This document shows positions 35,425 to 44,257 of a DNA stretch of 64,000 bases, in pieces. The notes below the pieces were generated by a model. It saw only the letters and a list, made by a program, of their open reading frames with translations. It was not told the DNA's origin and made no database searches. Location: NCBI RefSeq assembly GCF_001552595.1, contig NZ_BCRM01000001.1:186001-250000 (forward strand), written 5' to 3'. The DNA comes from Rhodococcus erythropolis NBRC 15567. Its GTDB lineage: Bacteria; Actinomycetota; Actinomycetes; Mycobacteriales; Mycobacteriaceae. Both the position numbers and the translations under genes were made by a program. Within the stretch, counting starts at the first letter, position 1. Each line of letters opens with the position of its first letter.

Positions 35425-35823
35425 TCAGCGGGTGATGGTTCGACTGTCGCCGCGGAACTCGGCCACGACGGTGTCGCCGTTGCGAACGGTCACGTCGTAG
35501 ATCCCACTTCGACCGCCTCGTGCCTTCTCGGTGGCGATCGCGGTCAAGGTGTCGCCCAGACGGGTCGGACGTAGAAATCGGATGTCCGCGCGCGCTGCAA
35601 CGGCTGAATCCTCGTAGCCGTTGCAGGCGAGCGCAAACGCGGTGTCCGCGAGCAGGAAAACATAACCACCGTGTGTGATTCCGTGACCGTTCACCATGGT
35701 TTCGCCCACGGTGACGGTCACGGTTGCGCTACCGGGCGCCAGCTCGGAAATCTCGATACCGAGTGCCTGCGACGCCTGGTCCGCGTCGAACATCTCTCTG
35801 GCGGTGATGCTTCCTGTACTCAC
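35425..35823 (-). CDS. paaI: Hydroxyphenylacetyl-CoA thioesterase
   Basis: A 132-residue hotdog-fold thioesterase of the PaaI type, with NGHGITHGGYVFLLADTAFA around the active site. It releases CoA from stalled ring-hydroxylated phenylacetyl-CoA, preventing CoA depletion. The GTG start has AGGAG 7 bp upstream. It is the last gene of the minus-strand paa unit (paaZ, EthD protein, paaI) and ends 18 bp from the convergent CocE-type gene. Confidence 0.9.
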   Translation of the reverse strand: MSTGSITAREMFDADQASQALGIEISELAPGSATVTVTVGETMVNGHGITHGGYVFLLADTAFALACNGYEDSAVAARADIRFLRPTRLGDTLTAIATEKARGGRSGIYDVTVRNGDTVVAEFRGDSRTITR

Positions 35824-35859
35824 GAGACAACTCCTGTGGGATCGGAGAATTGCAGGGGT

Positions 35860-36171
35860 CTAGAGGACCGAGACAACTTCCTGGACGTACATGTCGACTG
35901 TGCCGGTGGCAAAGTTTGCGACATCTTTTCCAGCGGCGCCCATCTCCGGGGACTTCAGGCCGCTCTGCATCGTCTCGAGATCGGGAAACACCAGGTTGGC
36001 GACGGCGTAGAAGACTGGATCGGAGCCGTCAAGCGTCGAGCACTTGCTGAACGTGAAGTCCGAGAGTCCTGGCACTGCGCTGGCGAGCGGGACGTGGATC
36101 TCGTTGTAGTACTTGTCGAAAGCCTCCGGATCGGTGGGGCGTCCGTAACATACTGCTACTCGATAGGTCAT
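35860..36171 (-). CDS. EthD-family small protein
   Basis: A 103-residue dimeric ferredoxin-like (alpha+beta barrel) protein of the EthD family, with YNEIHVPLASAVPGL, the usual metabolite-binding signature. EthD-like proteins accompany monooxygenases and hydrolases but their activity is poorly defined. It lies 6 bp downstream of paaZ and upstream of paaI on the same strand, so it is part of the phenylacetate unit. This is not one of the standard paa genes; a role in handling a reactive pathway intermediate is only a suggestion. Confidence 0.83.
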   Translation of the reverse strand: MTYRVAVCYGRPTDPEAFDKYYNEIHVPLASAVPGLSDFTFSKCSTLDGSDPVFYAVANLVFPDLETMQSGLKSPEMGAAGKDVANFATGTVDMYVQEVVSVL

Positions 36172-36177
36172 GTGCTT

Positions 36178-38220
36178 TCAATTCCCTTCGGGGCGAGTCT
36201 TGGCTACCAGAGTCAGGACGTCGTATGTCGCGACCGGATCGTTGTCCTGGTTCGTCACCACGGCATCCCAACGAACCTCACCGTAGTCGGCGCTGCTGCG
36301 AGGTGTGATGGTCTTGGCTGTGAGGGTGACCGTCAGGCTGTCTTCGGCTTTCACCGGGGTCAGGAACCTGAGGCTGTCCACGCCGAAGTTCGCGAGAACC
36401 GGGCCGGGAGCCGGGTCGACGAACAGACCGGCAGCGAGTGAGACAACCAGATAGCCGTGTGCGACGATGCCGCCGAACAGCGGGTTCGCCGCTGCGGCCA
36501 CCGGATCGGTGTGTGCGTAGAAGGTGTCACCGGTGAACTCTGCAAAATGATCGATGTCTGCGAGTGTGACCTGGCGCGGACCGCCGACAACGGTGTCGCC
36601 GATCTTCAACTCGGCGAGACTCTTTCGGAATGGATGTTCGGATCCGGTCGTGCGCGCTGACCCGGTGAACCAGCGCTCGCCGACCGCGGTGAGCACGTCG
36701 GGTGTGCCCTGCACGGCCGTCCGCTGCATGTGGTGTAGAACTCCGCGGATGCCACCCAGCTCCTCACCGCCGCCGGCACGGCCCGGACCGCCGTGTACGA
36801 GGACTGGAAGGGGAGAGCCGTGGCCGGTGGATTCCTTGGCGTCGTCGCGGTTCAGGACGAGCACTCTGCCGTGAAAAGCTGCGAGGCCCAGCACCAGTCG
36901 ACGTGCGATGTCGGTGTCGGCAGTGACCACCGAGGCGACGAGGCTTCCCTCGCCACGGGCCGCGAGTTCGATCGCATGATCGATGCTGTCGTATCCGATG
37001 ACGGTGCTGACGGGTCCGAAGGCCTCCAGCTCGTGTACCTCGTGCGCATTCTCTTCCGCCCGGAGAAGGACAGGGGAAAGGAAGGCTCCTGACTGGCCGT
37101 CGGCACCGACCACGTCGACGTTGTCCGGGTCTCCGAATACGATAGTTGCCGACTTCGTCAGACCGCGAATGGATTTCAAGACTTCGTCACGCTGTTCGAT
37201 GCTGGCGAGAGCTCCCATCGTGACGCCGTCGGCATCGGGGTGTCCCACGACCACTTTGTTCAGTCGCTCGGATGCGGCATCGACAACGGCGTCGACCAGC
37301 GAGACCGGGACCAGGGCGCGCCGGATCGCCGTGCACTTCTGACCCGCCTTGACTGTCATTTCGGTGACGAGTTGTTTGACGTACAAATCGAATTCGGGCG
37401 TTCCTGGTACGGCGTCCTCGCCAAGGATCGACGCGTTGAGTGAATCGGCCTCGGCATTGAAATGGACGCCCTTGCCGACGACGTTCGGGTGAGCACGCAG
37501 CGTTGCGGCGGTGTCGGCGGATCCGGTGAATGCCACTGAGTCCTGCCCGCCGAGGTGATCGAGGAGGCCCCGTGCACTACCGGAGAGCAGTTGGACGGAG
37601 CCCTCCGGGAGCAAGCCTGATTCGATGATGCGCCGGAAGACGAGTTCGGTGAGATATGCCGTGGAACTGGCAGGTTTGACGATGGACGGCACACCCGCGA
37701 TGAATGCCGGTGCCAGCTTCTCCAGGAACCCCCACACCGGGAAATTGAAGGCGTTGATCTGTACGGCGACGCCGCGGCGTGACGTATAGATGTGTTGCCC
37801 GAGGAAAGTTCCGCCCTTGCCCAGAGCTTCGACGTTTCCATCCAGAAAGACTGTGCTGTCGGGCAATTCGCGCCGAGCCTTGCTCGCGTAGCTCAGCAGG
37901 GTTCCGAATCCACCGTCGATGTCCACGCCGGAATCTCGCGTCGTCGCGCCGGTGGCAGTGGAGAGTGCGTAGAACTCGGCTTTTCCTGCCATCAATGTGA
38001 GGGCGAGAGCCTTGAGCGCGCCGGCACGTTCATGGAAGGTCATCGCAGACAGTGCAGGCCCGCCGACCTCGCGTGCGTACGTAACCATCTCGGCGAGGTC
38101 GACGCCGGTTGCGGAGATCCGGGCCACCTCCGATCCGTCCACTGCGCTCGGCAACGGGGTACCTGCGTCCGGTGCGGCGTACCAGCGACCGGCTACATAG
38201 CTTTCCAACAGTCTGCTCAC
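36178..38220 (-). CDS. paaZ: Bifunctional oxepin-CoA hydrolase / 3-oxo-5,6-dehydrosuberyl-CoA semialdehyde dehydrogenase
   Basis: A 680-residue fusion, the same length as E. coli PaaZ. The N-terminal aldehyde dehydrogenase (about 1-515) contains FNFPVWGFLEKLAPAF and KAGQKCTAIRRALVP with the catalytic cysteine. The C-terminal MaoC-type hydratase (about 530-680) contains FAEFTGDTFYAHTDPVAAA and GIVAHGYLVVSLAAG with the Asp/His pair. It opens the oxepin-CoA ring and oxidises the resulting aldehyde. A 14-bp palindrome lies 14 bp upstream of the start, as at the other two paa promoters. Confidence 0.95.
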   Translation of the reverse strand: MSRLLESYVAGRWYAAPDAGTPLPSAVDGSEVARISATGVDLAEMVTYAREVGGPALSAMTFHERAGALKALALTLMAGKAEFYALSTATGATTRDSGVDIDGGFGTLLSYASKARRELPDSTVFLDGNVEALGKGGTFLGQHIYTSRRGVAVQINAFNFPVWGFLEKLAPAFIAGVPSIVKPASSTAYLTELVFRRIIESGLLPEGSVQLLSGSARGLLDHLGGQDSVAFTGSADTAATLRAHPNVVGKGVHFNAEADSLNASILGEDAVPGTPEFDLYVKQLVTEMTVKAGQKCTAIRRALVPVSLVDAVVDAASERLNKVVVGHPDADGVTMGALASIEQRDEVLKSIRGLTKSATIVFGDPDNVDVVGADGQSGAFLSPVLLRAEENAHEVHELEAFGPVSTVIGYDSIDHAIELAARGEGSLVASVVTADTDIARRLVLGLAAFHGRVLVLNRDDAKESTGHGSPLPVLVHGGPGRAGGGEELGGIRGVLHHMQRTAVQGTPDVLTAVGERWFTGSARTTGSEHPFRKSLAELKIGDTVVGGPRQVTLADIDHFAEFTGDTFYAHTDPVAAAANPLFGGIVAHGYLVVSLAAGLFVDPAPGPVLANFGVDSLRFLTPVKAEDSLTVTLTAKTITPRSSADYGEVRWDAVVTNQDNDPVATYDVLTLVAKTRPEGN

Positions 38221-38234
38221 GACAACTCCATCTC

Positions 38235-38248
38235 ACCGTACGTTCGGT
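38235..38248. promoter_or_regulatory. PaaR-type operator at paaZ promoter
   Basis: ACCGTACGTTCGGT, with CGGTAATT following, matches the palindromes at 38983 and 41485 (shared pattern ACCGNNNRTTCGGT). It sits 14 bp before the paaZ start on the minus strand, in position to block transcription or translation start. Confidence 0.75.
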
Positions 38249-38308
38249 CGGTAATTACGATCGCCCGGTAACGCCGCGTTGTCAAGGATTCGGCAGAACT
38301 GCCTGGAA

Positions 38309-38920
38309 TCAGGCCTTGCGAAGTCCGTCGAAAGTGACGGCGACGACCGCGTCGGCAATGTCGGAGACGGACTCGCCCGCTCGGGGTTTGTACCACTCGA
38401 TCAGTGAGTTGACGGTGCCGAACATCAGCTTGCTGGCGAGGGCCGGTTCGATGTCCGGGCGCAGGTCTCCCTCCGCTGCGGCGGACGAGACGAGGCCTCC
38501 GACAAAGTTGTCGAATTCGCGTCGACGGGCGAGCGCGGCCCGCTCGACCGTCGTGTTGCCGCGGACGCGCAGGAGCAGGGTGACGTACGGAAGCTCTGCG
38601 ACCAGCACCTCTACGCTGCGCCGGACCAGGTATTCGAGCCGGTCGATGTGCGGACCGGTGGTGGCGCCTTCTTCGGTCGTGACCGCAAACAGGGCGTTGA
38701 GGGCACGCGAAAGTGCGAGTTCGAGAAGTTCCGACTTGCCGGACACGTGGTGGTAGATCGAGGACTTCGTGATGCCGAGCTTCTTGGCGAGCACCTCCAT
38801 GCTGGCGCCGTCGTAGCCCTTGTCGTTGAACACCTTTACAGCCACGGCTAAGAGCGAATCGAGGTCGTAGCCGGGACGTCCGGGGAGGCCGGTGCGTCGA
38901 GTGGGGCGTGCCGTAGTCAT
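38309..38920 (-). CDS. paaR: TetR-family repressor of phenylacetate degradation
   Basis: A 203-residue TetR regulator. The N-terminal helix-turn-helix (about 20-65) includes GYDGASMEVLAKKLGITKSS then IYHHVSGKSELL, and the C-terminal domain should bind the inducer, by analogy phenylacetyl-CoA. It lies between the two divergent paa units, and identical palindromes precede paaZ, the paaF unit and paaA. The symbol paaR is used for TetR-type paa repressors in other bacteria; its use here is by context. It takes the place of the GntR-type PaaX of E. coli. Confidence 0.83.
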   Translation of the reverse strand: MTTARPTRRTGLPGRPGYDLDSLLAVAVKVFNDKGYDGASMEVLAKKLGITKSSIYHHVSGKSELLELALSRALNALFAVTTEEGATTGPHIDRLEYLVRRSVEVLVAELPYVTLLLRVRGNTTVERAALARRREFDNFVGGLVSSAAAEGDLRPDIEPALASKLMFGTVNSLIEWYKPRAGESVSDIADAVVAVTFDGLRKA

Positions 38921-38982
38921 GCCCCCATCTTCTCAGTTCGGGCAAAGCTGTGCACCAACCTCGTTTTCACCCTTGTCAAACG

Positions 38983-38996
38983 ACCGAATGTTCGGT
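38983..38996. promoter_or_regulatory. PaaR-type operator between paaR and paaF
   Basis: ACCGAATGTTCGGT is a perfect 6-2-6 inverted repeat followed by TATTAATG, in the 107-bp divergent region between the TetR gene and paaF. It lies 31 bp from the paaF start and 62 bp from the TetR start, so both could be controlled (autoregulation). Confidence 0.82.
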
Positions 38997-39027
38997 TATT
39001 AATGTAAGAGAGCGAGAAGGAGCGAAT

Positions 39028-39756
39028 GTGAACACCCTGCACGTGGACGAGCGCGAGGATCGCGTCGTGGTCACCCTCGACAGGCCCGCGCAACGCAACG
39101 CGATCAACGCGGAAATGATCGACGAACTGCATCAGGTTTGTGGACGCCTCGAACGGGATCCGAAGCTGCTCCTGCTTGCCGGGCGCGGAGACCACTTCGC
39201 GGGCGGCGCTGACATCGCGGAGCTCCGAGAGCGCGGACGAGAGGAAGCGTTTGCGGGTATCAACCGGACCCTGTTCGACCGTATCGGAAAGCTCCCGCTG
39301 CCCACCGTGGCCGCCGTGAGCGGCTATGCGCTCGGCGGCGGGGCAGAGTTGACCTACGCCTGTGACATTCGCGTCGCGACAACGACGGCGGTCTTCGGTA
39401 ATCCCGAGCCCAATCTCGGCATAATGGCAGCCGCCGGCGCCAGCTATCGGCTGCCGAAGCTCGTCGGAGTCTCGATCGCGAAGCAAGTGCTCCTCGGTGC
39501 CAGGAACCTCGACGCCGAGCAGGCGCTACGAGCGGGCCTGGTTGTCGAGGTGACCGAACCGAATTGCCATGTCGATGCAGCGCATCGGCTGCTCGACCGT
39601 ATTTCCCGACTGTCCCCGCTGGCACTGCGATTGACGAAGATCATTGTCGACGCGCCGGGATCGCATCCGTTTGCCGACGACATCGCCCAAGCTGTCCTGT
39701 TCGAGAGTTCGGACAAGCGTGATCGCATGACGGCCTTCCTGGAGAAGAAATCATGA
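39028..39756 (+). CDS. paaF: Enoyl-CoA hydratase, PaaF-type
   Basis: A 242-residue crotonase-fold enzyme with the oxyanion motif FAGGADIAELRE and the glutamate-bearing segment GNPEPNLGIMAAAG. It probably hydrates 2,3-dehydroadipyl-CoA in the lower phenylacetate pathway. GTG at 39028 follows GAGAAGGAG by 6 bp; upstream in-frame starts would cover the operator. It overlaps paaH by 4 bp. Distinction from paaG rests on the second crotonase gene at 40638 resembling the isomerase more closely. Confidence 0.82.
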   Translation: MNTLHVDEREDRVVVTLDRPAQRNAINAEMIDELHQVCGRLERDPKLLLLAGRGDHFAGGADIAELRERGREEAFAGINRTLFDRIGKLPLPTVAAVSGYALGGGAELTYACDIRVATTTAVFGNPEPNLGIMAAAGASYRLPKLVGVSIAKQVLLGARNLDAEQALRAGLVVEVTEPNCHVDAAHRLLDRISRLSPLALRLTKIIVDAPGSHPFADDIAQAVLFESSDKRDRMTAFLEKKS

Positions 39757-40610
39757 CTGAAGCAGTTGCACCGAAGACCGTCGGAGTCATCGGCGGTGGA
39801 CGTATGGGTGCAGGTATCGCCCAGGTGTTCGCCGGTCTCGGCGGGGCGGTCACCATCGCGGAGAGCGGCGACGCCGAGGCAGCGTTACAGCGTGTTTCCA
39901 CCGGCCTCGACCGCGCCCACGAGCGAGGGAAACTCGGCGACCAGGATCCCGCGACGGTCCTCGCGCGCGTGAACGTCGTAGGCGCAGTGAGCTCCTTACC
40001 CCCGTCGCTCGACCTGATCGTCGAGGCGGTCCCGGAAATCGCGGCCCTCAAGGTCGAGGTGCTCGCCGCTGCGGAAACCGTTGCCGGAGAACGCACCGTG
40101 ATCGCCAGCAACACCAGTTCCATGTCGATCGCCGAACTCGGCGCAGCGCTGACGGATCCGAGCCGGTTCATCGGTATGCACTTCTTCAATCCAGTCCCGG
40201 CGTCGCTGTTGGTCGAGATCGTCCGGGCGCCTCAGACCCGCCCCGAGGTTGTCGACTCGGTACGGGCATGGGTGTCGATGCTCGGCAAGGCCGAGGTGCT
40301 CGTCAACGACTCACCTGGTTTTGCAACCAGCCGGCTTGGCGTCGGTCTCGGGCTCGAAGCCATCCACATGCTCGAAGAAGGTGTGGCGGACGCGGAATCG
40401 ATCGACCGGGCCATGGAATTGGGGTATCGGCATCCGATGGGGCCGCTTCGTTCGACAGATCTGGTCGGGTTGGATGTGCGCCTGGCGATCGCCGAACACC
40501 TCGCGAGCACTCTCGGTGATCGATTTACTCCTCCAGCATTGCTGCGAGAGAAGGTGGCTCGCGGCGAGTTGGGGCGCAAGACGGGACAGGGTTTTCACAC
40601 ATGGAGCTGA
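39753..40610 (+). CDS. paaH: 3-hydroxyacyl-CoA dehydrogenase
   Basis: A 285-residue NAD-dependent dehydrogenase with the Rossmann motif GVIGGGRMGAGIAQVFAG near the start and the catalytic HFFNPVP motif (residues about 148-154). The C-terminal helical domain carries DSPGFATSRLGVGLGLEA. It should oxidise 3-hydroxyadipyl-CoA to 3-oxoadipyl-CoA. Its ATG overlaps the paaF stop by 4 bp. The thiolase that would follow, PaaJ, is not in this window. Confidence 0.9.
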   Translation: MTEAVAPKTVGVIGGGRMGAGIAQVFAGLGGAVTIAESGDAEAALQRVSTGLDRAHERGKLGDQDPATVLARVNVVGAVSSLPPSLDLIVEAVPEIAALKVEVLAAAETVAGERTVIASNTSSMSIAELGAALTDPSRFIGMHFFNPVPASLLVEIVRAPQTRPEVVDSVRAWVSMLGKAEVLVNDSPGFATSRLGVGLGLEAIHMLEEGVADAESIDRAMELGYRHPMGPLRSTDLVGLDVRLAIAEHLASTLGDRFTPPALLREKVARGELGRKTGQGFHTWS

Positions 40611-40637
40611 ACCGAACTGCCTGCGAAAGGAACATCG

Positions 40638-41423
40638 ATGACTGACGTGATCCGCTTGGAGATCGAGCGAGGTTTGGCGACAATCACTCTCGACCGGCCT
40701 GAGGCAGCCAATGCCGTCAACGGCGAAATGAAGTCTCAGCTGCTCGAAGCGTTGCTGCAGGTCCGCGCGGACGCAGGCGTTCGAGCGGTGTTGATTCTCG
40801 CCGAAGGCAAGAACTTCTGCGTCGGTCAGGATCTGGGCGAGCACGCGGCAGCGTTGGATGCTGATCCGGCGCACGCGATGGACACCGTCGCCGCACACTA
40901 CAACCCCATCGTCACGGCGCTGTCGACGCTCTCTGTCCCGGTGGTGGTGGGTATCGGCGGCGCCTGCGTCGGGGCCGGGTTGGGAATCGCGTTGGCCGGA
41001 GACATCCGGGTCGTGGGGGCTCGCGCGAGCTTTGCGACGGCATTCACCGGCATCGGTCTGGCCAGTGACTCCGGGCTCAGTCATGCGCTCGTGCACGCGC
41101 TCGGACCTAGCCGTGCCAGTGGCCTGATGTTGCTCGGCGACAAGTTCGACGCGCAGAGCGCACTGGAGTGGGGCTTGGTTCATCGCGTGGTGGCCGACGA
41201 GGACGTCGCAGCTGAGGCTCGGGTACTCGCGCGTCGGCTTGCCGACGGACCCACCGCGGCCTTCGCCCACGTGAAATCGCTGATCCGTGCCGTTGCTCCT
41301 GGGCTTTCCCAGGCGCTGGAGGCCGAGGCGAACGCACAGGTGGAGCTGGGTTCGACGGCAGATCATCAAGGCGCGGTCACGGCTTTCCTGTCGAAGCAGA
41401 AGCCGGTTTTCGAGGGCCGCTGA
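40638..41423 (+). CDS. paaG: 1,2-epoxyphenylacetyl-CoA isomerase, PaaG-type
   Basis: A 261-residue crotonase-fold protein. It has FCVGQDLGEH at the oxyanion site and TGIGLASDSGLSHAL, where PaaG carries its catalytic aspartate. PaaG converts the ring epoxide to oxepin-CoA. A clear ribosome site (GAAAGGAAC) precedes the ATG, 27 bp after paaH. The remaining alternative is an ordinary enoyl-CoA hydratase. Confidence 0.84.
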   Translation: MTDVIRLEIERGLATITLDRPEAANAVNGEMKSQLLEALLQVRADAGVRAVLILAEGKNFCVGQDLGEHAAALDADPAHAMDTVAAHYNPIVTALSTLSVPVVVGIGGACVGAGLGIALAGDIRVVGARASFATAFTGIGLASDSGLSHALVHALGPSRASGLMLLGDKFDAQSALEWGLVHRVVADEDVAAEARVLARRLADGPTAAFAHVKSLIRAVAPGLSQALEAEANAQVELGSTADHQGAVTAFLSKQKPVFEGR

Positions 41424-41484
41424 TTTCTGGTGCGTCGAAAGATTCTCTTGTGCGCTGGGACACCTCGGTGCATACTAGTTACCA

Positions 41485-41498
41485 ACCGATCATTCGGT
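41485..41498. promoter_or_regulatory. PaaR-type operator at paaA promoter
   Basis: ACCGATCATTCGGT followed by AATAAAAGG, 17 bp before the paaA start. It is the third copy of the palindrome, and its place shows that paaABCDEK has its own promoter within the plus-strand unit. Confidence 0.8.
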
Positions 41499-41515
41499 AA
41501 TAAAAGGTAGGTACG

Positions 41516-42484
41516 ATGACCAACGTGGAAGCTCCACAAGACCTGCAGAACCTGTTCGACGAGACGATCGCGGCAGACCAGCGCATCGAGCCTCGCGACT
41601 GGATGCCGGACGGCTACCGCAAGACTCTGATTCGTCAGGTTGCCCAGCATGCCCACTCCGAGATCATCGGAATGCAGCCCGAGGGAAACTGGCTCACCCG
41701 TGCGCCTTCGTTGCGACGCAAGGCGATCTTGATGGCGAAGGTCCAGGACGAGGCCGGGCACGGTCTGTATCTCTACTCCGCGGCCGAGACGCTCGGTGCC
41801 GATCGTGGCGATCTGACCACCAAACTGATCGAGGGAAAGCAGAAGTACTCCTCGATCTTCAACTATCCGACGCTTACCTACGCCGACGTGGGTGTGATCG
41901 GCTGGCTGGTCGACGGAGCCGCTATCTGCAATCAGGTTCCGCTGTGCCGCAGCTCCTTCGGGCCGTATGCGCGCGCGATGATCCGTGTGTGCAAGGAGGA
42001 ATCGTTCCATCAGCGGCAAGGCTTCGAGTTGTTGGCGACGATGATGCGCGGCACGGAAGCTCAACGTGCGATGGTGCAGGAAGCCGTCGACCGATGGTGG
42101 TGGCCCGCTCTGATGATGTTCGGACCGCCGGACGACGAATCGCCGAACACCGAGCAGTCGATGAAGTGGCGCATCAAGCGGCACACGAACGACGAACTGC
42201 GGCAGCGATTCGTGGACATGTCGATACCGCAGGCCGAGGTCCTCGGTGTGACCTTCCCTGATCCCGACCTGCGCTGGAACCCCGAGCGTGGCGCACACGA
42301 TTTCGGCGAGCCGGACTGGAGCGAATTCATGGATGTGGTCCGCGGCAACGGAGCGGCGAGCGTCGAGCGGATCACCAATCGGAAAGCCGCACACGACAAC
42401 GGGGCCTGGGTTCGCGACGCCGCCCACGCCTTTGCACAGCGCGAGAGACTCGCGCACGATCGCACGACTGGGGAAACATCATGA
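41516..42484 (+). CDS. paaA: Phenylacetyl-CoA epoxidase, catalytic subunit
   Basis: A 322-residue diiron oxygenase subunit. Iron-ligand segments are visible as [14 protein letters not shown] (ExxH) and [13 protein letters not shown] (second ExxH), with [14 protein letters not shown] typical for PaaA. With PaaC it forms the heterotetramer core that epoxidises the ring of phenylacetyl-CoA using O2 and electrons from PaaE. AGGTAGG lies just before the ATG, and the stop overlaps paaB by 4 bp. Confidence 0.96.
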   Translation: MTNVEAPQDLQNLFDETIAADQRIEPRDWMPDGYRKTLIRQVAQHAHSEIIGMQPEGNWLTRAPSLRRKAILMAKVQDEAGHGLYLYSAAETLGADRGDLTTKLIEGKQKYSSIFNYPTLTYADVGVIGWLVDGAAICNQVPLCRSSFGPYARAMIRVCKEESFHQRQGFELLATMMRGTEAQRAMVQEAVDRWWWPALMMFGPPDDESPNTEQSMKWRIKRHTNDELRQRFVDMSIPQAEVLGVTFPDPDLRWNPERGAHDFGEPDWSEFMDVVRGNGAASVERITNRKAAHDNGAWVRDAAHAFAQRERLAHDRTTGETS

Positions 42485-42798
42485 GCGAGAACGATCAGGT
42501 ACAGGGCGATCAGGTGCGGGGCGAATGGCCTTTGTACGAGGTATTTCTGAGGGGAAAGCGCGGACTGAACCACGTGCATGTCGGATCCCTGCGCGCGGCA
42601 GACGACCAGATGGCGCTACGCCACGCGCGCGACGTCTACACCAGACGTAACGAAGGCGTGAGTATCTGGGTCGTGCCATCCGCGAAAATCGTGGCTTCGA
42701 GTCCGGCAGAAAAGGATCCGTTCTTCGCGCCGAGCGGCGACAAGGTCTACCGGCACCCGACCTTCTACGACATCCCGGACTCCGTTCCGCACATGTGA
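42481..42798 (+). CDS. paaB: Phenylacetyl-CoA epoxidase, subunit PaaB
   Basis: A 105-residue small subunit with the PaaB core [20 protein letters not shown] and [10 protein letters not shown]. PaaB bridges PaaAC dimers and is needed for a working epoxidase complex. Its ATG overlaps the paaA stop as ATGA, so the subunits are translated together. Confidence 0.95.
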   Translation: MSENDQVQGDQVRGEWPLYEVFLRGKRGLNHVHVGSLRAADDQMALRHARDVYTRRNEGVSIWVVPSAKIVASSPAEKDPFFAPSGDKVYRHPTFYDIPDSVPHM

Positions 42799-42826
42799 GA
42801 ATCACTTCGACTTCGAGGACCATCAG

Positions 42827-43744
42827 ATGAACGATCACGACAGTGCCTACGACGGCCTGGTCGACGGTGACGGCCACGGTCAGTGGGCGTTCGGAACAAG
42901 CTTCGACGACCCCCTCGCCGGAGTCGACACCACGGTGCCAGGCGATGTCGATCTCGGTGCGCTGGCGCGCTACTGCCTCATGCTCGGTGACGACGCGCTC
43001 GTCAGTTCGCAACGACTCGCCGAATGGTCCACGCGAGCACCGGAACTCGAAGAAGAGGTAGCTCTCGCCAACGTCGGCCTGGACTTGATCGGGCAGGCCA
43101 GGCTGCTGCTGGCTCGCGCGGCAGCAGCCGATTCCACTGTGGTTCCGTTCATCTCGGATACGTCGCCGGTGCCGGCCGAAGATGCGCTCGCCTTCTTTCG
43201 TGATCAGTTCGGTTTCCGCAACGTGAGACTGGTGGAACTCGCCAACGGCGACTTCGCGCACACGGTCGTTCGGCTACTCGTGTTCTCGACCTGGCGGCTG
43301 GCGCTGTTCGATCGGCTGCGCACGTCGCGCGATCCGGTTCTCGCAGCTGTGGCGAACAAAGGTGTCAAGGAACTGACCTATCACCGCGACTACGCGGCAA
43401 GATGGGTCGTCACCTTGGGCGCCGGCACGGCAGAATCCAAGCGTCGGACGGCCGACGCCTTGCTCGAGATCTTCCCGTTCGTGGACGAACTCTTTGTTCC
43501 CACTCAGGACGAACTCGTTTTGGCAGAAGTTGGCGTCGGAGTGGATCCGCGTACTGTTCGGCCGGAGTTCGACGCTGTTCTTGCCCAGGTCCTCCATGCG
43601 GCCGAAATGGAAGAGCCGCCTTCACGTTTCTCCGGTTTCGTCGGAGGCCGCGGCGGACGTGCCGGACTGCACACCGGGGCGCTGGGACTTCTTCTTGCCG
43701 AAATGCAGAGCGTCGCTCGGGAGCACCCGGAAGGGGTGTGGTGA
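42827..43744 (+). CDS. paaC: Phenylacetyl-CoA epoxidase, structural subunit
   Basis: A 305-residue ferritin-like protein, structural partner of PaaA. DLGALARYCLMLGDDALVSSQ, ANVGLDLIGQARLLL and YHRDYAARWVVTLG are characteristic. PaaC has a degenerate metal site and does not itself oxidise. GAGGACCATCAG precedes the ATG and the 3' end overlaps paaD as GTGA. Confidence 0.94.
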   Translation: MNDHDSAYDGLVDGDGHGQWAFGTSFDDPLAGVDTTVPGDVDLGALARYCLMLGDDALVSSQRLAEWSTRAPELEEEVALANVGLDLIGQARLLLARAAAADSTVVPFISDTSPVPAEDALAFFRDQFGFRNVRLVELANGDFAHTVVRLLVFSTWRLALFDRLRTSRDPVLAAVANKGVKELTYHRDYAARWVVTLGAGTAESKRRTADALLEIFPFVDELFVPTQDELVLAEVGVGVDPRTVRPEFDAVLAQVLHAAEMEEPPSRFSGFVGGRGGRAGLHTGALGLLLAEMQSVAREHPEGVW

Positions 43745-44253
43745 CCGTGGCTGCCACCACCGTCTCTTCCGCGCAGGAGATCGTCGCCTCGGTGATGGAT
43801 CCGGAGATGCCACTGCTTACTCTGGCCGACCTCGGCGTCATCCGATCGGTCGACGTCGAAGCGAACTTCGTCTGTGTGACAATCACTCCCACCTATTCCG
43901 GATGTCCCGCGATGGCGACGATGCGAGACGACATCGAGCACAAGCTGAACGATGCGGGATACGGCAGCGTCCAGATCAAGACTCAACTGTCGCCGCCTTG
44001 GAGTTCGGATTGGATCAGCGAGGAGGGGCTCGCGAAACTTCGAACGGCTGGGTACTCGGTGCCGGGGGCAGCGCCGCGCCGCACCTCGGGGCCGATCGCA
44101 TTGACCTTGACGGCCAAGCCCCGCGACATCCTCTGCCCCCAGTGCGGTTCGGCAAACACCAGACTGAGTTCGGAATTCGGTGCGACCCTGTGCAAAGCGC
44201 TGTATCGCTGCCTCGACTGCCTCGAGCCGTTCGATCACGTGAAGGAGATCTGA
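43741..44253 (+). CDS. paaD: Epoxidase maturation protein PaaD (DUF59/MIP18 family)
   Basis: A 170-residue protein with an N-terminal DUF59 domain (VMDPEMPLLTLADLGVIRSV; TPTYSGCPAM with the conserved cysteine at about 60) and a C-terminal zinc-ribbon-like part with CPQCG and CLDC. PaaD is needed for assembly of the metal centres of the epoxidase system. GTG at 43741 overlaps the paaC stop by 4 bp. Confidence 0.93.
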   Translation: MTVAATTVSSAQEIVASVMDPEMPLLTLADLGVIRSVDVEANFVCVTITPTYSGCPAMATMRDDIEHKLNDAGYGSVQIKTQLSPPWSSDWISEEGLAKLRTAGYSVPGAAPRRTSGPIALTLTAKPRDILCPQCGSANTRLSSEFGATLCKALYRCLDCLEPFDHVKEI

Positions 44254-44257
44254 ACAG

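Noticed and set aside
38949..39027. Upstream start for paaF at 38950
   Set aside because: It would put the operator palindrome inside the coding region; GTG 39028 has a strong ribosome site.
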